A stretch of 23,871 nucleotides of DNA, taken from the NCBI GenBank assembly GCA_003427395.1, contig BFEA01000230.1:500965-524835 (forward strand), given 5' to 3'. Position numbers and translations under genes: made by a program. The DNA is from Chara braunii. Its lineage: Eukaryota > Streptophyta > Charophyceae > Charales > Characeae. Position 1 is the first letter of the stretch; every line of letters starts with the position of its first letter. Positions 1 through 8,948 of this stretch are shown here, piece by piece. The notes under the pieces are model-generated. The model saw only the letters and a list, made by a program, of their open reading frames with translations, was not told where the DNA came from and searched no databases.

Positions 1-288
1 TATGGAATTTAATAGAGTTAATATTCAAAATTATTGTAAAACTATTTTATTTTTGTTTTTTCTATAAATATTTACAAATTATAGTTCCATGTATTGGTTT
101 AGCATTACTTAGCTTGTACATTTTTTACTTAGTTGCGAAAATTACCAAATTCATTACATTTTCTCTGCTTTTTTATATATATATATATATCGTCACAAAC
201 AGACATATATATATATATACGGTTTACCGGGCAGTTCTATTTGTGACGATATATATATATATATTTATTTATTTTTATATATACGAAC
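1..288 (-). other. VHA-d: Part of intron 1 of the V-ATPase d gene
   Basis: This stretch is strongly AT-rich, reads no V-ATPase d continuation in any minus-strand frame, and begins (in gene direction) with GTTCGT after the exon. The intron assignment follows from the family protein continuing beyond this point. The acceptor site and exon 2 are outside the window. Confidence 0.65.
175..264. repeat. Perfect 25-bp inverted repeat with (AT)n arms inside the intron
   Basis: The left arm 175-199 is an AT run followed by CGTCACAAA. The right arm 240-264 is TTTGTGACG followed by an AT run. All 25 positions pair, with a 40-nt spacer that holds a further TA run. The non-AT 9 bp of each arm make it more than chance pairing of microsatellites. 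It could be a small foldback (MITE-like) insertion expanded at its TA ends, or a replication-born palindrome. Confidence 0.8.
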
Positions 289-467
289 CGTTTGCCAAAA
301 ATGAGCCGTAGTCGGTGCCAGAGATGAAGCTTGATGTCTTCCAGCGTCTCGCACTGACAAAGATTGTTGTAGTCCGCTGCTGTCAGCAGTTCCGACCGGT
401 ATCCTCTCACCATCGCCTCCAGATACCCATCCTTGACATTGAATGTCATAGCCTCAAATCCGTACAT
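289..467 (-). CDS. VHA-d: V-type H+-ATPase subunit d, first coding exon (partial gene, apparent frameshift)
   Basis: Subunit d caps the central rotor of the vacuolar proton pump, joining the membrane ring of proteolipids to the V1 stalk on the cytosolic face. Translation from the ATG at 467 begins [10 protein letters not shown] and continues with [33 protein letters not shown] and LHL, a near-complete match to the family N-terminus as I know it. The start is chosen because family members begin MYGFEA; the frame upstream reads only a GA-repeat translation. After codon 49 (CTC, 323-321) the frame goes off-family, but two bases over it reads GTDYG then SFLAN, exactly the expected continuation, so a 2-base loss from a CTCTCT-like run is inferred. 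The exon probably ends at 289 before a GT at 288-287 (phase 1); GT at 284-283 is an alternative donor. The rest of the family length (about 350 residues) lies beyond the window. Identity is secure; whether the break is real or an assembly error is not. Confidence 0.9.
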
Positions 468-477
468 CCTGCCCCAG

Positions 478-481
<4 letters not shown>

Positions 482-527
<46 letters not shown>
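482..527. repeat. (CT)23 microsatellite, read as (GA)n in the 5' leader of V-ATPase d
   Basis: An uninterrupted CT run ends 15 bp upstream of the ATG on the gene strand, where it reads as GA. In plants, GA tracts in leaders and core promoters are common and can bind GAGA-binding (BBR/BPC) proteins. No transcription start can be fixed from sequence, so leader versus promoter is open. Confidence 0.85.
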
Positions 528-528
<1 letters not shown>

Positions 529-1020
529 CGTGCACGCACGATCGCGAGGAAGGAAATAAAAATAATGGAGGACGCCAATCAAGGAGGAGCCGGAGAAACG
601 ATCACCACGCGGCGCCTACAATGGGAAAGAGAGCATCCGGCTGGTAGAGTAGAGTAGCAGCACAGGTCTCCAGCTCCATCCAGCTCTGAAGGTCTCGGGA
701 TATGGCAGCTCAAGCTTGAATACCACCCGACCCACTGATCTCGGCGTGCACCCCAGAGTATTGCACGCTCAACCGTGTGACCAGACCAGCGCTCGAATTT
801 CCGTGCGCACACGCTGTCTCTCACTCACAGCCAACTGCCCCCGCGTTAAATTAAGAATTTTTCAAGGTCTCCAATAAAAATCGCACCAGAACCGTCAGTA
901 TTTCCGAACCTCGTTTTTCTATGGCGATTTTGTTGGTTTTTTTGGAAAACCGAATTTATATCGCAAGCTGAGAACCGGGCCCCGGGCTGATAATGAACGA
1001 GGCATCACTACCATCTTGGC
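528..1020 (-). promoter_or_regulatory. Upstream region of the V-ATPase d gene
   Basis: This lies upstream of the start codon on the gene strand. I see no convincing TATA box and no conserved coding sequence in either direction. The region is mixed in composition, with short CT runs and an ATTGG box (complement of CCAAT at 870-873). Promoter status is inferred from position only. Confidence 0.35.
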
Positions 1021-1107
1021 CCGAACATAACGCATATGCGTTGCAAGCGAATACAAAGCATACCGTATGTTGTATTCGTTTACAACGGATATGCGTTTTG
1101 TTTGGGT
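1021..1107. repeat. Dispersed palindromic element, copy 1
   Basis: Contains the dyad AACGCATATGCGTT, then GCGAATACAAAGCATA facing TATGTTGTATTCG, then a further GGATATGCGTTTTG. The same building blocks (TTCGAATA, CAACGCATATGCGTTG) recur at 1737-1923. A preceding stretch near 935-960 (TTTTTTTGGAAAACCGAAT) also recurs before the last dyad of copy 2, so the repeated unit is larger than the dyads. Confidence 0.6.
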
Positions 1108-1499
1108 GAACTAAACCAACTTTACCTGCACAAGGGGGTCGGGTCCAGGCTGAGTAGGCTCAGTTCTGGACCACGGCTGGGGGCCTGAGAGCCTATGCAA
1201 AAAGGTAAAAGTGAAGTAGGGTCTCGCCGCACGGCACACGAAACGAAAACGAAACGAGGGCATCTGTCCACGAAAGGTGGCAAAATACACTCGGTAGTAT
1301 TGATAGCAAACCCATGAACCTGACCATTTCTGCAGGAAGATGCACTCATTTCGTTTTTCATTTTGTGTCCGGTGCGGCGAAGCCCGTAGCCACGTACCTT
1401 TCTATGTTCTGGCGACGCCTTGGTGAGTGGCCTTCTGATTTTTCCACTTTCTTGGCTGCGCGACATTTCTGGCTATCAGAAGGGCCTTCCCGCACGGGC

Positions 1500-1500
<1 letters not shown>
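1108..1500. other. No gene or clear repeat seen
   Basis: Open frames on both strands here are short and resemble no family I know; one runs into the neighbouring GA repeat. No RNA gene or terminal repeats are visible. Confidence 0.5.
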
Positions 1501-1501
<1 letters not shown>

Positions 1502-1554
<53 letters not shown>

Positions 1555-1652
1555 AGCAACTTGTCAGTGGCAGGGAGGGCAGTTTCTTGCTGACAGCAGA
1601 GAGAGAGAGAGAGAGCAACTTGTCAGTGGCAGGGAGGGCAGTTTCTTGCCGA

Positions 1653-1714
<62 letters not shown>
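1502..1714. repeat. (GA)n blocks interleaved with a duplicated 60-bp unit
   Basis: Three GA runs (about 1502-1549, 1599-1615 and 1660-1714) separate two nearly identical copies of a non-repetitive sequence starting AGCAACTTGTCAGTGGCAGG. The copies start at 1555 and 1615, giving a 60-bp period, and differ mainly at one T/C near their ends. The GA tract appears to have mediated a tandem duplication by unequal exchange or slippage. Confidence 0.9.
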
Positions 1715-1720
<6 letters not shown>

Positions 1721-1736
1721 CAAAAAAAAAGTTATA

Positions 1737-1923
1737 TTCGAATACAACAATTTTCTCTTCGTGAAATTCAAATATAACGCATATGTGTTTTGTTCGAATA
1801 AAGTTATTATAAAACACATGCGTTATATTCGAAGTGCTCTTGTATTCGAAGAAAAGGGTTTCACTTTTCAAAAACCCGTTTTTTTGGAAAACTCGAATAC
1901 AATGCATATGCATTATGTTCGGA
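1737..1923. repeat. Dispersed palindromic element, copy 2 (three dyads)
   Basis: TTCAAATATAACGCATATG (1767-1785) with the following TGTTTT faces AAAACACATGCGTTATATTC (1811-1830), a nearly perfect inverted pair. A third dyad at 1894-1920 reads CGAATACAATGCATATGCAT then TATGTTCG. Shares CGAATA, GCATATGC and TTTTTTTGGAAAAC with copy 1 at 0.9-1.1 kb. No coding capacity. Confidence 0.65.
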
Positions 1924-2061
1924 GGAAGACGGTAGCCAAGTTGAGAAGAAGTCATGGGGCCAAGTCCCACTTACGCAAATTCTCAATTTCTCAATTTTTT
2001 AGTATAGATTACGAGGATCAACGGCCAAGAATGAATAGTCAGCATAATGTGACCCCCGGAT

Positions 2062-2193
2062 GAGCCATAGTTTATCACATGTCCCAGTATCCAGCAAGAG
2101 TTGTGGAGCCATAGTTTGTCCCATGTCCCAGTATCCAGCAAGAGTTGTGGAGCCATAGTTTATCCAATGTCCCTGTATCCAGCAAGAGTTGCG
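2062..2193. repeat. Three tandem copies of a 44-bp minisatellite
   Basis: Units start at 2062, 2106 and 2150 with GAGCCATAGTTT, followed by CATGTCCCAGTATCCAGCAA and GAGTTGTG. Copies 1 and 2 differ at two positions; copy 3 has a few more changes. Copy boundaries are exact. Confidence 0.95.
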
Positions 2194-2306
2194 CACCTAG
2201 TAGGAAATTGATTTTATTTTGGTTGGTGCTGCCAACCTTTTTGTTTCCCCGAGCCCTAGAAATGTTTAGCTGGGGAAATCACTGCATTGTCCCCAACATT
2301 ATTTGA

Positions 2307-2477
2307 CCCCGCTATTTGTTTTTGGTCCACGACCGCCGCATCTTTGGGGGCTCGGCCACCGGAGCAAACTGTCTGGCAGTGCCAGCCCAAGGAGGTATGT
2401 GTCGATTCTTTCCTTTTGGTGCTCAGCGTGTTTTCAGCCCCAGCGAATGTGCCTTGGAAGTACTGGTGGTTGAATGA
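2307..2477 (+). other. Short open stretch of unknown meaning
   Basis: A 56-codon open stretch follows a stop at 2304-2306. Its middle (FGGSATGANCLAVPAQGG) looks more protein-like than its surroundings, and a donor-like GAG|GTATGT lies inside at 2393-2401. I recognise no family. It could be a small exon, a decayed transposon fragment or chance; chance is most likely. Confidence 0.15.
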
Positions 2478-3539
2478 TGTTGTACTTCATATTTCGATCC
2501 TGGCCAACTACGCCAAAACAATTGGGACAGACGGGTCTAGTACCCAAGGCTGAATTATACAAATCATGTGACGGACCTGATGTGCCTCACAATAGGGGAC
2601 GACCAACTGGCTATCAGTCAAGGCAGTCCATCCAAGCCAAGCCGTGGTTGTGAGGAAGGAAAAAAGCACACCAAGACATCCCAAAACCAATGACCGAAAA
2701 ATTAATAGCAAAAGCCTACTTAAGCAGCACACACAAAAACAAAAAGAATTGAATGTCGTCGTAACCTTCACCCAAGAAAACAAAACAAAAGTGCCACGGT
2801 GTCGGGACAGGTAAGTCCCGGTGTCAACCGATAGAAGTGATCTGCCCGCACGCCGTCCGACCCTGTATCTCGCGCCGTGTCTGTCACCCACGGGAGGGTC
2901 GCTCGGGGCTCTTGTAACCTATTAAGTAGTCCTGCCTCCCACGCCAATAAACAAGTCAGCACAACGAGTGGGGACAACAAAATCACAAAACCTGTAGACA
3001 AGTCGCAGGAAGGAACAAATAAAACATTTTACTCATCCAAAATAATGGGATCAGATGCACTGCATCCAGTCCCGGAAACAGGTACAATGTCTGTGTCAGG
3101 AAAATCTGTTTGAGTCCCCACTGACCACACAAACAACCTACAACATATTCTTCTACCTATCAGGTGTCGCCGATAACGGCCCCACTGATCCCACGAGACC
3201 GCACTGGAGCTCTCAATATCTTATGTAGACTCTCGGGCCCATTGGGGCCACAACTCGAGATCGAACTTTACCATATCGTGCCAAAAATCTCTTGTCACCA
3301 GCGGACTGGGGTTCTGCCCAAGCACGACTTCAGGTAGGTTCCCAAATCAAACTCGGTTCATCCGGGTCCATAATAGTCTTCACTGCTTGTCCAGCTATCA
3401 ATGAAGTTCCTGCTCGCCGTTTTCCCTAGTCCATAGAGTCCCGCAGCCCTATCAATAAACTTGCGGTTCCATTCGAAACCCTAGTCTGTGTCTCGTCGAG
3501 TCTGAATTTAGTGGTCCGGGTCTTAAAGTCACGCTGCTC
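2478..3539. other. Non-coding DNA, no gene recognised
   Basis: Frames of 78-127 codons occur on both strands but lack any recognised motif. Around 2801-2820 a short hairpin CGGGAC-AGGTAA-GTCCCG is visible. At 2943-2955 a CCAATAAACAAG stretch resembles the polyadenylation end of an LTR, but no matching second LTR was found in the window. Confidence 0.4.
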
Positions 3540-3895
3540 GCCTAGAGTCCGACTTTTGTCCCTGTTATCTCTGTCCCAGTTTTAATGTCCCGGTTTGTCC
3601 GTACTCGAGTCCTGTAGTCCGGGTCTATTCCCAAAAAGTCCCTGCTCGGTCCAAAGTGTCTTGGCATGGCCTAAATTATCCCGCCTTGCTTCAAAGGCCC
3701 CAGTCTCTATCTGCAAGTGCTGATTAGTCCCGGCTCTCTTGTGCCAAGGCCCTATGTTCTCGGTCTGCACCCAGATTCCTAGTCCGGTCCGCGCCTAAAG
3801 TCCTGATCCGTTCCCAAGTCCCGGTTCAGTCCATGTCTAAAGTTCTCGCTTGCCTGTGTCCGGGCCTCGTGGTCCCGGTCCGATCCAAAAGTCCG
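3540..3895. repeat. Degenerate GTCC/AGTCCCGG-rich repeat region
   Basis: Short words such as AGTCCCGG, AAGTCC and GGTCCG recur every few tens of bases without a fixed period (for example near 3595, 3620, 3735, 3780 and 3820). It reads like a much-decayed minisatellite. The complementary words GGGAC and CGGGAC are frequent at 6.9-7.2 kb. Confidence 0.4.
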
Positions 3896-3900
3896 GCTTC

Positions 3901-4930
3901 CCCTGTTGGGGTGTGTGTGTGTGGGTGCCAAGCGAAACGACTGTTCGCTATAGCGCCCCTTATGCGCACGTGACCATACACCCGTGTGTGCGCTGATCGG
4001 TCCGCGCACGGGGTTTGCGCGAGATTGCACGCTCGTGCGGGGGGATCTCTAGACGTGAGCGGTGCTTGCACGGCGATGCACGCCATCTCTCACCTGTGCG
4101 CGCAGATCCCGACCGTGCTCGGTGCTTGCGCACTCTCGCACACCCGTACGCGCGGATCCCGACTGTGCACTGGTGCGCGCAGCTCCGCGAGAGTGTGCTG
4201 GTGTGTGGGGGTGTAGCCTCTCGGATCTCCACTGTGCGTTGGTGTGTGCAGCCTCACGTGTGTGCGTGCACGATTTTCTGCGGGTGTGTGCAGACGTGCG
4301 CAGCTCCGCACGTATGCGCGCGCGGCTCTCCGCTGGTGGGCGTGGATGCGCGCAGATGGGCGCTACCCCACGCGTGTGCACGCGCGGCTCTCCGCCGGTG
4401 GGCACAGATGTGCGCTACCCCGCACGTGTGTGCGTGCGGCTCTCTGCCGGTGGACGCAGATGTGTGTGACCCCGCACGTGTGTGCTCGCGGCTCTCCGCC
4501 GATGGGTGCAGATGCGCGCAGATGTGTGCTTGCGGCTCTCCGTCGGTGGGTGCAGATGCACGCAGATGTGCGCTGCTCCGCGCGTGTGTGCGAGTGCGCG
4601 CCCGACCTCGACATATGCCCATATCCCGACTGCATCAGGTGTGCGCGCGTGCGTGCGTGGCTGCTCGCCCCTCCAATCTCGATTGTGTGTATGAGCGCGC
4701 ACGTCCTTCCCCGATCTCGCGCAGGTGCGTGCTGTTGCATGCGGCCCAACGCACTCTAGTCTCGATCGCGAGTGCGCGCACGCTGTGCACATGACTACCC
4801 GCGCCTCTACCTCTTTCTGTGTGTGTGGGCGCAGTGCGAGTAGGCGATCATGGATGCACACACGATATGAGTGATCGCCCACGAGCGTGCGTAACCCCTC
4901 GCATGTACGAGCGCGTGTGTGCGCCGAGTT
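3901..4930. repeat. CpG/TpG-rich alternating purine-pyrimidine region
   Basis: About 1 kb is dominated by CG, TG and CA steps (words such as GTGTGCGCGC, CACGTGTGTG, GCGCGCAG). All six frames stay open for 70-260 codons because the composition disfavours stops; none resembles a protein. Long alternating purine-pyrimidine runs are the classic Z-DNA-prone composition. The density of unconverted CG steps is notable. Confidence 0.7.
4319..4590. repeat. Minisatellite, five units of 44-62 bp
   Basis: Units start at 4319, 4381, 4433, 4485 and 4529, each with (C/T)GCGGCTCTCCG(C/T)CG(G/A)TGGG. They continue with CAGATG and, in most, a CGCACGTGTGTG end. Lengths are 62, 52, 52, 44 and 62, from gain or loss of a GATGCGCGCA-type segment and of the ACCCCGCACGTG end. 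Looser copies of the same words extend upstream to about 4080. Confidence 0.85.
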
Positions 4931-5880
4931 GCTCGACTATCCCGCTTGATTGGTGCGTTGTTGTACGCAAGTTCCCACTCACGACGTAGCTATGGCGGCT
5001 GTGGCGCGCACGCCTCACCCGGCTCCACGCTCTTTCCTTACCTCCTTCCTCGCACGTGCACCCTTCGTCCCCGTCATCCTTTTGCTGGTGCGCCTGAATG
5101 TGCCTTCCTCCTAGTATTCTCTCGAGCTCCTCCTATGCGCCTGCACGTGCGCAAGTGAAAAGTCCCCCGGTTGGGCTTTAATACTTTGTAGGGGCCCTTT
5201 TCGGAGTGAGTCTCAACACCCTCATACTCTGAGGCTGGCGACAAGTTGCAGCGCCCCGGTACCGTGGCTCCGCTGAGCCTATGCCCGAGCCTGTTTGAGC
5301 CCCCAAACGGTTTTTAGTAAACGGAGTCTTTTTGTCGGGTACCGGGCCTTTTGCAGCGCCTTGGTACCGAGGCTTTTCCCGAACCTAAGCCCGAGCCTAC
5401 CTAGGCTCTTGTGGTCCCCTCACGACAAGTACCAAGGCTTTGCTAAATTTCGCAAGGCTTGGATCCCAGGAACAAGTCCCACAGCTTGAGGGCCCTCTTC
5501 TCAGCCTCTGGCCCCATAGAACCCCTTTTAGTGTTACTTAGGGTCCGAGTGTCAAGGCCCTAAGCGTGCCCGCACATTAGTTCCCTTCGCATTGACCCCG
5601 TGATGAACTTCTATGCTACCGTCGCTTAGTCCGCCTGACGGCCCGTTTCAAGAGCCCTTTGCCCTCTCTCGTTTGGCCCATCGCCCAACACTCAACGTCA
5701 ATTCGGTTTTCTCGTTCTCGTCCCTCATCCGGAGCCTTTGGCGTTTCTTTTGCAATTGTCATGGCTTTATATTCTTTACCGCGAAGGTCTCCACAACGTC
5801 CATGAAGGAAAGTTCACTCAGATCTTCGTGGTCTCCCTTTTCCCTAACGCGTCGGCCCCGAATCACGACTGAAGATCGCG
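4931..5880. other. Non-coding DNA with a diverged 105-bp tandem pair
   Basis: No gene recognised. Two copies of TTGCAGCGCC(C/T)(C/T)GGTACCG, each followed by a GGCT box and GCCCGAGCCT, start at 5246 and 5351. GGTACC, GAGCCT and AAGGC words recur around them. Frames here are under about 105 codons and unlike known proteins. Confidence 0.5.
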
Positions 5881-5886
5881 ACTGTC

Positions 5887-6149
5887 TAACGTGGCATGTG
5901 ATGTGCCACGTCCTAGGATCTGGTTGCTGACATGGCAAATAACGTCGCGTTAGTCTCTGACATGCGACCAGATCCTGCACAGAAGCTGACGTGGCTCTTG
6001 GAGGTGATGATTGCTGACGTGGCAGGGGAGGATTACCGCACTTGTCTTCTGCTGTGGTAATCACATGGTGAGGTGGCACTATTCCTTGGGCTGATGTGGC
6101 AGTAGAGGGCCGCCGTGTTCACGATGAGTGCCCTCCTACTGACGTGGCA
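5887..6149. promoter_or_regulatory. Cluster of TGACGTGGCA-type boxes
   Basis: Seven ACGTGGC-type boxes fall within 263 bp: TAACGTGGCA 5887, TGCCACGTC 5904 (opposite strand), TGACATGGCA 5927, TGACGTGGC 5987, TGACGTGGCA 6015, TGATGTGGCA 6092 and TGACGTGGCA 6140. TGACGTGG is the hybrid C-box/G-box bound by plant bZIP factors. The segment also carries inverted repeats: ACGTGGCA/TGCCACGT at 5889-5911, GGATCTGGT/ACCAGATCC at 5916-5975 and GATTACC/GGTAATC at 6031-6062. No gene is identifiable on either side, so it may be an enhancer-like part of a decayed LTR or MITE rather than a host promoter. Confidence 0.55.
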
Positions 6150-6769
6150 TTGTTCCGATTGGCTGGTCTGAGTACGGTGATATCACAGCTCCTCGATATC
6201 GGTCACGGTCCCACCCGGTAGAACAGGGAGATCCGGTACCCGTCGAGTGTAATCACCAAGAAAGTCAAGGGCGGCGTAAGGCTGGAGCCACCCGACACCG
6301 AATCAAGTCTCAACCCTTGAGAGACGAGATATGGTCAGAATGTGCACGACAGAGGAATCTGGAAGAAGGGAGCTAAGAAGATAGAAAGGACGGAGGGCTC
6401 AGGCAAGAGCGCCTGCGCAAGAGGCCTAAAGGGCGCCGCAAAGTCTTCAAGACTAATGGACCCGTAATAGACTAAAGGAACGACAAACAACAAAATACCG
6501 CCTGAAAAATAGTAAGGGAGACCCTCCATCTTCAAGAGAAGGAGGATTGCCGAAAAAATAATACCCTGGGCTAAGAACCGCAGGATGGAGGGGTCCAACG
6601 ACATCAAGAAAATAAGTGACGGAACGTGGGCGCATGAGAGCATAGCACAGGGTCAAGAGGGTCACTTGAATCAGTATGGCAAGGGCCCAAAGGGACCGTG
6701 AACTTAGCAAGCAGGACGCGGCGGACTACAAGAGAATGTCAGGTCGTGAGGAAGAAAGCCTCGATGTCC
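6150..6769. other. No gene recognised
   Basis: The plus strand is purine-rich from about 6330, so the minus strand stays open and hydrophobic (up to 102 codons). I read this as composition, not a membrane protein gene. Confidence 0.45.
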
Positions 6770-6946
6770 ACAAGATGCTAGAAAATAAGGGTCCGGGCAT
6801 GGGGGCCACTAACGACAACCAATGGTGGCCGCAAGATCAGAGGTTTCACGGCCGGGAAGGCCGATACCCTTGGAACATGAGAAAAAGCGAGAGAATGGGG
6901 CCACCATGGGATGAGGAACGCCAAGGGAAAATCGGGATACCGGCGG

Positions 6947-7096
6947 GACACGTGTCGAAAACCGTGTGAGACTAAGTAAAAATAATGGTGTCTTGGGACA
7001 AGTGTCGGCGAGATACAGGCAGGACATGTAGCTGGGATCGTGTGAGACTAAGTAAGAATAATGGTGCTTGGGAGTCGGGACGAGTGTCGGCGGGAC
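6947..7096. repeat. Two 76-bp tandem copies containing CGTGTGAGACTAAGTAA
   Basis: CGTGTGAGACTAAGTAA followed by AATAATGGTG and TTGGGA recurs at 6963 and 7039, with GAGTGTCGGCGGGAC-like sequence closing each unit. The copies differ by several substitutions and small indels. Confidence 0.8.
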
Positions 7097-7634
7097 CACT
7101 AGAGGAACGAGTACCGGCAAGCCCACCGACGGGACAAAGTGTCAGGGACTAGCGCGGGACAAGTGGTGATGACTTGGATTGTCCCAAGAAAAAACTATGA
7201 AGGGTCATGAGAAATAATTGTTCAAATTAAGGTGTGCCGTCAGGATCAAGATCTAAACGACAAAAAATATTAGCTCCACTAGTGCAAGGCTGCAAACACT
7301 AGTGGATGCAAATGGGAAGGTCAAAACTAGAAAAGAAAGCAAAAAAAATTGAGGAGAGATGCATGGCAGCAATCCGAAATATCTCGGATCAGCCACCATT
7401 AAGGAAATGGAACCTAAAGAAACTTCATGTCAAAAATAGGCTCCCGGGGTATAATCAGAGTAAAGGGGGTAACAATTTGGAGAAAAGAGAGGCAAAAAGA
7501 GGCTCCCATGGGCATGGGGGAGCCTCAGTTGAAGTCCGAGAAATAACGGAATACACCTTAGGCATAGGAAGGGCCAAAACCAAGAGGTAGGGCCTAGAAA
7601 CAACCACAACGCCTAGTTGGCACTTGACATGTTC

Positions 7635-7680
7635 GAAAAAAAAAAAGAAAAAAAAAAAGAAAAAGNAGGAAAAAAGGAGG
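7635..7680. repeat. A-rich tract with a single-N gap at 7666
   Basis: Poly(A) interrupted by G residues and containing one N. It sits at the same place in the duplicated unit as the 43-A run at 8904-8946. No duplicated flank is seen around this N, unlike the two N positions in the satellite. Confidence 0.85.
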
Positions 7681-7707
7681 ATGAGAGAGAGAGAGAGAGT
7701 TAGCCGT

Positions 7708-7749
7708 CAGTAGGGACTGACACAAATAGGGACTGGTAAGTCCCTACTG
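7708..7749. repeat. Perfect 11-bp hairpin CAGTAGGGACT / AGTCCCTACTG
   Basis: Arms 7708-7718 and 7739-7749 with a 20-nt loop that holds a third TAGGGACT. The other copy of the duplication has a decayed version at 8993-9041, with outer arms GGTCA and TGACC and inner GGGAC/GTCCC, so the fold predates the duplication. Confidence 0.8.
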
Positions 7750-7869
7750 TTCGGAAATAGAGGGGGAAAAAAGAAAAGAAAAGGGAAAAGAAGAGAAAAA
7801 GAAAAAACGACACTAACGGTAAAAAACGGTCACTTGAGGAGATACATCCGTGACCAGATTCATCCTCGG

Positions 7870-7945
7870 ATATGTCGGTTACAAAGTATCTTGATTTTCT
7901 CTTGATTTTGCAGAGAAAATCAAGAAAAATCAAACTCTCATGCAA
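7870..7945. repeat. Foldback with perfect 14-bp inner stem
   Basis: TCTTGATTTTCTCT (7889-7902) pairs fully with AGAGAAAATCAAGA (7912-7925) around a 9-nt loop. Outside it TATGTCGGTT (7871-7880) pairs with AACCGAGATA (7944-7953) apart from one position, leaving bulged sequence between. Size fits a small foldback element or a hairpin RNA; there is no evidence of expression. Confidence 0.7.
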
Positions 7946-8149
7946 CCGAGATACAACGGATTGCATAAGGGAAGGAAAATACATATTTTAGATGCATCCG
8001 GAGCCAACATTGAGCCGAGATACACTTGGGAGTTGACCGCTTGTTTTTGTTTCAGTTTGGGGTTAGTTGTAGGACCATGAGACTATAAAAATGACCACCA
8101 CAGCAGTCCGAGAATTAACGGACTACATGGGGATGCCTAGGTCAAGAGA

Positions 8150-8902
8150 AAAAAGGCCTTAGCACACCCAAGACACTAGAAAAGAATGTCTTGGGCTTGG
8201 GCAAATGGAGGCGGTAAATGGTGGTTCCAAGATGATGGATTTCACGACTGAAAATATTTACGGCATTTGAGGCTCATGAGAGGGAAAGAGTGAGACTGTC
8301 GGGGACCAGGAAGCCCCAAATAAAAATGGGACGTCATCGGGAACGATGTCGGGGACTAGATGGGCCGAAATAAAAATAGTTGAAAATTAGGACATGCGCC
8401 GGCGGGACCACCACCGAGACTAAAAGTGAGACTAGCATGGAAAAAATGGCGGGGACTTGAGTTGTTCCAAGAGAACCATGAGCCAGCAAAGAGATGTACG
8501 TGCAAAACAAGTGGTGTTATCAAGATTAAGATCTTGACGGTGAAAATCCTTAACCATTGTTGGTGCAATAAGTGAATGAGCCAAGGGAGAGGGTGTTAGG
8601 AGGCAAAAATGAGAGAAAAAAATTAATGGAAGGACTGCTCAGCAGAATCGAGATATCTCGGACTAGCAAGGCACAAGAAAATGATGTCCCAAGCGCCTGT
8701 ATGCATAAAATAAGCTGCCAAGGAAAAATCGGGGTAAAAGGGGGCTCAAATTGAGAAAATGGAGGCAAAAGGGAACCCCCATGAGTATGGAGGCTTCATT
8801 ATTGTAATCCGAGATGTAAAGGTCAACTGTTGGGTATGAATCTGACCATGAATGAGGATCTAAGACCTAGAAAGAGAGTGCACAACGGCTTGACACTTGT
8901 CA

Positions 8903-8948
<46 letters not shown>

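Larger units (their letters stand above)
6770..7760. repeat. Diverged tandem duplication, left copy
   Basis: Pairs with 8150-9041. Matching landmarks in the same order are GGTGG-CCAAGAT then TTCACG (6845 vs 8241), a CGA-ATATCTCGG dyad (7377 vs 8649), GGGGTA and GAGGCAAAA with a CCCATG-GG(A/C)TG segment (about 7447-7540 vs 8733-8795), an A-rich tract (7635 vs 8904), and an AGGGACT hairpin (7708 vs 8993). Offsets range from about 1.40 to 1.27 kb, so many indels have accumulated. No coding frame is conserved between the copies. Confidence 0.7.

Noticed and set aside
1314-2063. 249-codon plus-strand frame
   Set aside because: Runs through the GA microsatellite (Arg-Glu repeats) and the palindromic element; no family resemblance.
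2801-2990. Possible LTR end (GTCCCG hairpin, CCAATAAAC, then GTGGGGACAAC)
   Set aside because: No second LTR, no tRNA primer-binding site of a known type and no gag/pol sequence nearby.
4015-4794. 259-codon plus-strand frame, plus several others on both strands
   Set aside because: All six frames are open through the CG/TG-rich repeat; content is repeated Arg/Cys/Ala words with no recognised domain.
6335-6643. 102-codon hydrophobic minus-strand frame resembling a membrane protein
   Set aside because: The plus strand is purine-rich here, which makes the complement hydrophobic and stop-poor; no recognised family or conserved copy in the window.
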